From the NCBI GenBank assembly GCA_034769895.1, contig CM068367.1:124285927-124349926 (forward strand): 64,000 bases of DNA, read 5' to 3'. A program made the position numbers and the translations under genes. Each line of letters begins with the position of its first letter. Within the stretch, counting starts at the first letter, position 1. Source of the stretch: Magicicada septendecula. Its lineage: Eukaryota > Arthropoda > Insecta > Hemiptera > Cicadidae. Positions 59,394 through 64,000 of this stretch are shown here, one piece after another. The notes beneath the pieces were generated by a model that did no database searches, was not told where the DNA came from, and saw only the letters and a list, made by a program, of their open reading frames with translations.

Positions 59394-61567
59394 ACTTCCA
59401 TATTCCTTAAGGAATGGAAGTATGGTGATGGCAAAAAAAATCGTGTTCGAGATTATTGCAGATTCTGATTCTACTACACTCAAAACATGAAAAAAAGTCG
59501 TTTTCCGAAAAGTGTCTGTGTGTCTGTCTGTCTGTCTGTCTGTGTGTCTGTCTGTCTGTAGATTTTTTTTCTATGGCAAACGATAACTGCCGCAAATTCA
59601 AACAGAATCAAATAATTTTTTGCATACAGCCCTGATTTGCAGAGTACTCGCGACCTATTGTTTTTGGTGAAGATCGGTTGAGGGAAAGGGGTAGTTTACT
59701 GGCAACGGTTTTTTTTTAGCAAGGGTAATTTTGTTTGTTTGGCAAACGATAACAGCCGCAAATTCAAACAGAATCAAATAATGTTTCGCATACAGCCCTG
59801 AATTGTAGAGTTCTCAAGATCTGCTGATTTTGGTGAAGATCGGTTAAGGGAAAGGGGTAGTTTACCTGTAACGTTTTATGTTTTAACAAGGGTATTTCCT
59901 ATGGCAAACGATAACAGCCGCAAATTCAAACAGAATCTAAAGATTATTTGCATACAGCCCTAAATTGTAGAGTTCTCAAGACCTATTGTTTTTGGTGAAG
60001 TTCGGTTGAGGGAAAGGGGTAGTTTACCAGCCACGTTTTTTGTTTTATCAAGGGTATTTTCTATGGCAAACGATAACAGCCGCAAATTCAAACAGAATCA
60101 AATACTGTTTTGTATACAGCCCTGATTTGTAGAGTACTCAAGACCTTTTGTTTTTGGTGAAGATCGGTTAAGGGAAAGGGGTAGTTTACCTGTAACGTTT
60201 TATGTTTTAACAAGGGTATTTCATATGGCAAACGATAACAGGCGCAAATTCAAACAGAATGAAAAGATTATTTGCATACAGTGCTAAATTGTAGAGTTCT
60301 CAAGACCTACTGTTTTGGTGAAGATCGGTTGAGGGAAAGGGGTAGTTTACCTGCAACGTTTTTTTAACAAGGGTATTTTCTATGGCAAACGATAACAACC
60401 GCAAATTCAAACGGAATCAAATAATATTTTGCATACAGCCTTGATTTGCAGAGTACTCAAGACCTATTGTTTTTGGTGAATATCGGTTAAGGGGAAGGGG
60501 TAGTTTACCTGCAACGTTTTTTTATCAAGCGTATTTTCTATGGCAAACGATAACAGCCGCAAATTCAAACAGAATCAAAAGATTATTTGCATACAGCCCT
60601 AAATTGTAGAGTTCTCAAGACCTATTGTTTTTGGTGAAGTTCGGTTGAGGGAAAGGGGTAGTTTACCAGCCACGTTTTTTGTTTTATCAAGGGTATTTTC
60701 TATGGCAAACGATAACAGCCGCAAATTCAAACAGAATCAAATACTGTTTTGTATACAGCCCTGATTTGTAGAGTACTCAAGACCTATTGTTTTTGGTGAA
60801 GGTCGGTTAAGGGAAAGGGGTAGTTTACCTGTAACGTTTTATGTTTTAACAAGGGTATTTCATATGGCAAACGATAACAGGCGCAAATTCAAACAGAATG
60901 AAAAGATTATTTGCATACAGTGCTAAATTGTAGAGTTCTCAAGACCTACTGTTTTGGTGAAGATCGGTTGAGGGAAAGGGGTAGTTTACCTGCAACGTTT
61001 TTTTAACAAGGGTATTTTCTATGGCAAACGATAACAACCGCAAATTCAAACGGAATCAAATAATGTTTTGCATACAGCCTTGATTTGCAGAGTACTCAAG
61101 ACCTATTGTTTTTGGTGAAGATCGGTTAAGGGGAAGGGGTAGTTTACCTGCAACGTTTTTTTATCAAGCGTATTTTCTATGGCAAACGATAACAGCCGCA
61201 AATTCAAACAGAATCAAGTAATTTTTTGCATACGTTCCTGAATTGTAGAGGTCTCAATGACTTTCGATTTTGGTGGAGATCGGTTAAGGGGAAGGGGTAG
61301 TTTACCTGCAACCTTTTACGTTTTAACAAGAGTAAAGTACTTGAAAATTTATTTAAACTTTTTGAAACAATGGTAATTGTTAAAAATAAAATAATTTTGT
61401 TGCCAGGCAATAAAATTATAATTTTTTCATTTTAATGTAATATAATATTTTTCATTTAATACAGCAATAAAAAGGCAGGTAAGACACAGCCTGGCTGTTT
61501 GGCTGAAAATGATTTTAAATATAAATCTTAGAATATGGAAGTCATGTATGGTTCTCCATACCGATAT
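59394..61567 (+). mobile_element. Composite element with about eleven monomers
   Basis: The head is at 59394 and the tail at about 61325-61567. It includes a tandem duplication of about four monomers at an offset of 639 bp (rare variant AACAGGCGCAAATTC at about 60237 and 60876). Confidence 0.8.
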
Positions 61568-61569
61568 TT

Positions 61570-62615
61570 ACTTCCATATTCCTTAAGGAATGGAAGTATG
61601 GTGATGGCAAAAAAAATCGTGATCGAGATTATTGCAGATTCTGATTCTACTACACTCAAAACATGAAAAAAAGTCGTTTTCAGAAAAGTGTCTGTGTGTG
61701 TGTCTGTCTGTCTGTCTGTCTATCTATAGAATTTTTTCTATGGCAAACGATAACTGCCGCAAATTCAAACAGAATCAAATAATTTTTTGCATACAGTCCT
61801 GATTTGCAGAGTACTCGCGACCTGTTGTTTTTGGTGAAGATCGGTTGAGGGAAAGGGGTAGTTTACCAGCAACGGTTTTTTTTCAGCAAGGGTAATTTTG
61901 TTTGTTTGGCAAACGATAACAGCCGCAAATTCAAACAGAATCAAATAATGTTTCGCATACAGCCCTCAATTGTAGATTTCTCAAGAGTTGTTGATTTTGG
62001 TGAAGATCGGTTAAGGGAAAGGGGTAGTTTACCTGTAACGTTTTATGTTTTAACAAGGGTATTTCTTATGGCAAACGATAACAGCCGCAAATTCAAACAG
62101 AATCAAAAGATTATTTTGCATACAGCCCTAAATTGTAGAGTTCTCAAGACCTATTGTTTTTGGTGAAGATCGGTTGAGGGAAAGGGGTAGTTTACCTGCA
62201 ACGTTTTTTTAACAAGGGTATTTTCTATGGCAAACGCTAACAGCCTCAAATTCAAACAGAATCAAATAATTTTTTGCATACGCCCCTGAATTGTAGAGGT
62301 CTCAATGACTTTCGATTTTGGTGAAGATCGGTTTAGGGAAAGGGGTAGTTTACCGGCAACCTTTTACGTTTTAACAAGAGTAAAGTACTTGAAAATTTAT
62401 TTAAACTTTTTGAAACAATGGTAATTGTTAAAAATAAAATAATTTTGTTGCCAGGCAATAAAATTATAATTTTTTCATTTTAATGTAATATAATATTTTT
62501 CATTTAATACAGCAATAAAAAGGCAGGTAAGACACAGCCTGGCTGTTTGGCTGAAAATGATTTTAAATATAAATCTTAGAATATGGAAGTCATGTATGGT
62601 TCTCCATACCGATAT
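61570..62615 (+). mobile_element. Composite element, shortest complete copy, about four monomers
   Basis: The head at 61570 follows TT after the previous CGATAT. Monomers begin near 61740, 61907, 62068 and 62226. The tail runs about 62375-62615 with the full hairpin. At 1046 bp this is the simplest complete unit. Confidence 0.82.
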
Positions 62616-62617
62616 TT

Positions 62618-63833
62618 ACTTCCATATTCCTTAAGGAATGGAAGTATGGTGATGGCAAAAAAAATCGTGTTCGAGATTATTGCAGATTCTGATTCTACTA
62701 CACTCAAAACATGAAAAAAAGTCGTTTTCCGAAAAGTGTCTGTGTGTGTGTGTGTCTGTCTGTCTGTGTGTCTGTCTGTGTGTCTGTAGATTTTTTTTCT
62801 ATGGCAAACGATAACTGCCGCAAATTCAAACAGAATCAAATAAGTTTTTGCATGCAGCTTTGATTTGCAGAGTACTCGCGACCTATTGTTTTTGGTGAAG
62901 ATCGGTTGAGGGAAAGGGGTAGTTTACCTGCAACAGTTTTTTTTTAGCAAGGGTAATTTTGTTTGTTTGGCAAACGATAACAGCCGCAAATTCAAACAGA
63001 ATCAAATAATGTTTCGCATACAGCCCTGAATTGTAGAGTTCTCAAGATCTGTTGATTTTGGTGAAGATCGGTAAAGGGAAAGGGGTAGTTTACCTGTAAC
63101 GTTTTATGTTTTAACAAGGGTATTTCCTATGGCAAACGATAACAGCCGCAAATTCAAACAGAATCAAAAGATTATTTGCATACAGCCGTAAATTGTAGTG
63201 TGCTCAAGACCTGTTGTTTTTGGTGAAGTTCGGTTGAGGAAAAGGGGTAGTTTACCTGCAACGTTTTTTTAACAAGGGTATTTTTTATGGCAAACGATAA
63301 CAGCCGCAAATTCAAACAGAATCAAATAATGTTCTGCATTCAGCCCTGATTTGTAGAGTACTCAAGACCTATTGTTTTTGGTGAAGATCGGTTAAGGGGA
63401 AGGGGTAGTTTACCTGCAACGTTTTTTTATCAAGCGTATTTTCTATGGCAAACGATAACAGCCGCAAATTCAAACAGAATCAAATAATTTTTTGCATACG
63501 TCCCTAAATTGTAGAGGTCTCAATGACTTTCGATTTTGGTGAAGATCGGTTAAGGGGAAAGGGTAGTTTACCAGCAACCTTTTACGTTTTAACAAGAGTA
63601 AAGTACTTGAAAATTTATTTAAACTTTTTGAAACAATGGTAATTGTTAAAAATACAATAATTTTGTTGCCAGGCAATAAAATTATAATTTTTTCATTTTA
63701 ATGTAATATAATATTTTTCATTTAATACAGCAATAAAAAGGCAGGTAAGACACAGCCTGGCTGTTTGGGTGAAAATGATTTTAAATATAAATCTTAGAAT
63801 ATGGAAGTCATGTATGGTTCTCCATACCGATAT
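62618..63833 (+). mobile_element. Composite element with about five monomers
   Basis: The head is at 62618 with a TGTG/TGTC tract of about 50 bp. Five monomers start near 62801, 62967, 63128, 63287 and 63445, and the tail ends at CGATAT, 63833. Confidence 0.82.
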
Positions 63834-64000
63834 TTTCTATAGTAAACGATAACAGCCGCAAATTCAAACAGAATCAAATGATGTTTTGCATACAGCCCTG
63901 TATTGTAGAGTTCTCAATACGTATTGGTGTTGGTGAAGTTCGGTTAAGGGAAAGGGGTAGTTTACCAGCAACATTTTATGTTTTAACAAGGGTAATTTTA
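63834..64000 (+). repeat. Headless monomer cut by the window end
   Basis: It closely matches 55819-55985. The array continues past the window. Confidence 0.8.

Noticed and set aside
44783..63676. Recurring minus-strand 68-residue frames and plus-strand ANDNSRKF frames in the satellite as genes
   Set aside because: They follow the satellite consensus, start inside monomers and run into the AT-rich tail, have no recognisable domain, and are explained by repeat copying.
41348..64000. CRISPR-like array
   Set aside because: The repeats are about 160 bp, diverged and directly adjacent with no unique spacers, and the context is eukaryotic.
46344..64000. Centromeric alpha-like satellite
   Set aside because: The unit length would fit, but heads, tails and dispersed solo copies with fixed ends point to a mobile composite. 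Centromere function cannot be judged from sequence alone.

Overview
The window looks like intergenic DNA from a large, AT-rich, repeat-dense animal genome, most likely an arthropod and probably an insect. The evidence is eukaryotic class II transposons (hAT, pogo/Tigger, mariner), many 5'-truncated non-LTR retrotransposon 3' ends with GAA- or GAT-rich tails, dispersed microsatellites, and no bacterial-style gene organisation. The insect assignment is inference from the element types. No host protein-coding gene could be supported; one 106-codon open stretch followed by a GT donor (12918-13235) is listed as a weak exon candidate.

Layout. 1-954: nothing recognised. 955-3761: a hAT transposon with perfect 14-bp terminal inverted repeats and a broken transposase. 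3809-7018: an almost intact pogo/Tigger-type element flanked by TA, with a 594-residue transposase reading frame interrupted by one TAA and ending in a PHD-like zinc finger. 7021-38664: mostly non-coding DNA holding at least six decayed LINE 3' ends (9060, 14640, 29243, 34640, 35248, 36362, plus weaker ones at 26580 and 33600), two large foldback palindromes (about 10135-10395 and 32076-32271), a 296-bp tandem duplication (18411-18996), a possible non-autonomous hAT (30648-31126), several microsatellites and a dead mariner (37413-38664).

The dominant structure is a dispersed and locally amplified composite repeat family. It is present singly at 10396-12020 (plus orientation) and 22047-23439 (minus orientation), and as a long complex from 41348 to the window end, interrupted by other insertions at about 45063-46034. 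Each full copy has (1) a head that starts with a near-perfect palindrome centred on CCTTAAGG and carries a variable TGTC/TGTG microsatellite, (2) a variable number of about 155-165 bp satellite monomers, and (3) an AT-rich tail ending in the hairpin GTATGGTTCTCCATAC followed by CGATAT. Copies have T-rich flanks and several are joined tail-to-head with only TT between them. The architecture resembles Helitron-like-associated non-autonomous elements (Helentron/HINE and bivalve Pearl type), but that assignment is inference. Near-identical internal duplications (about 1.9 kb at 4171-bp offset, about 1.8 kb at 1783-bp offset, about 0.6 kb at 639-bp offset) indicate recent expansion of the array.

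No genes work together here as a pathway. The sequence records successive transposition, nesting, decay and satellite amplification. Monomer counts and identities were read by eye and are approximate.
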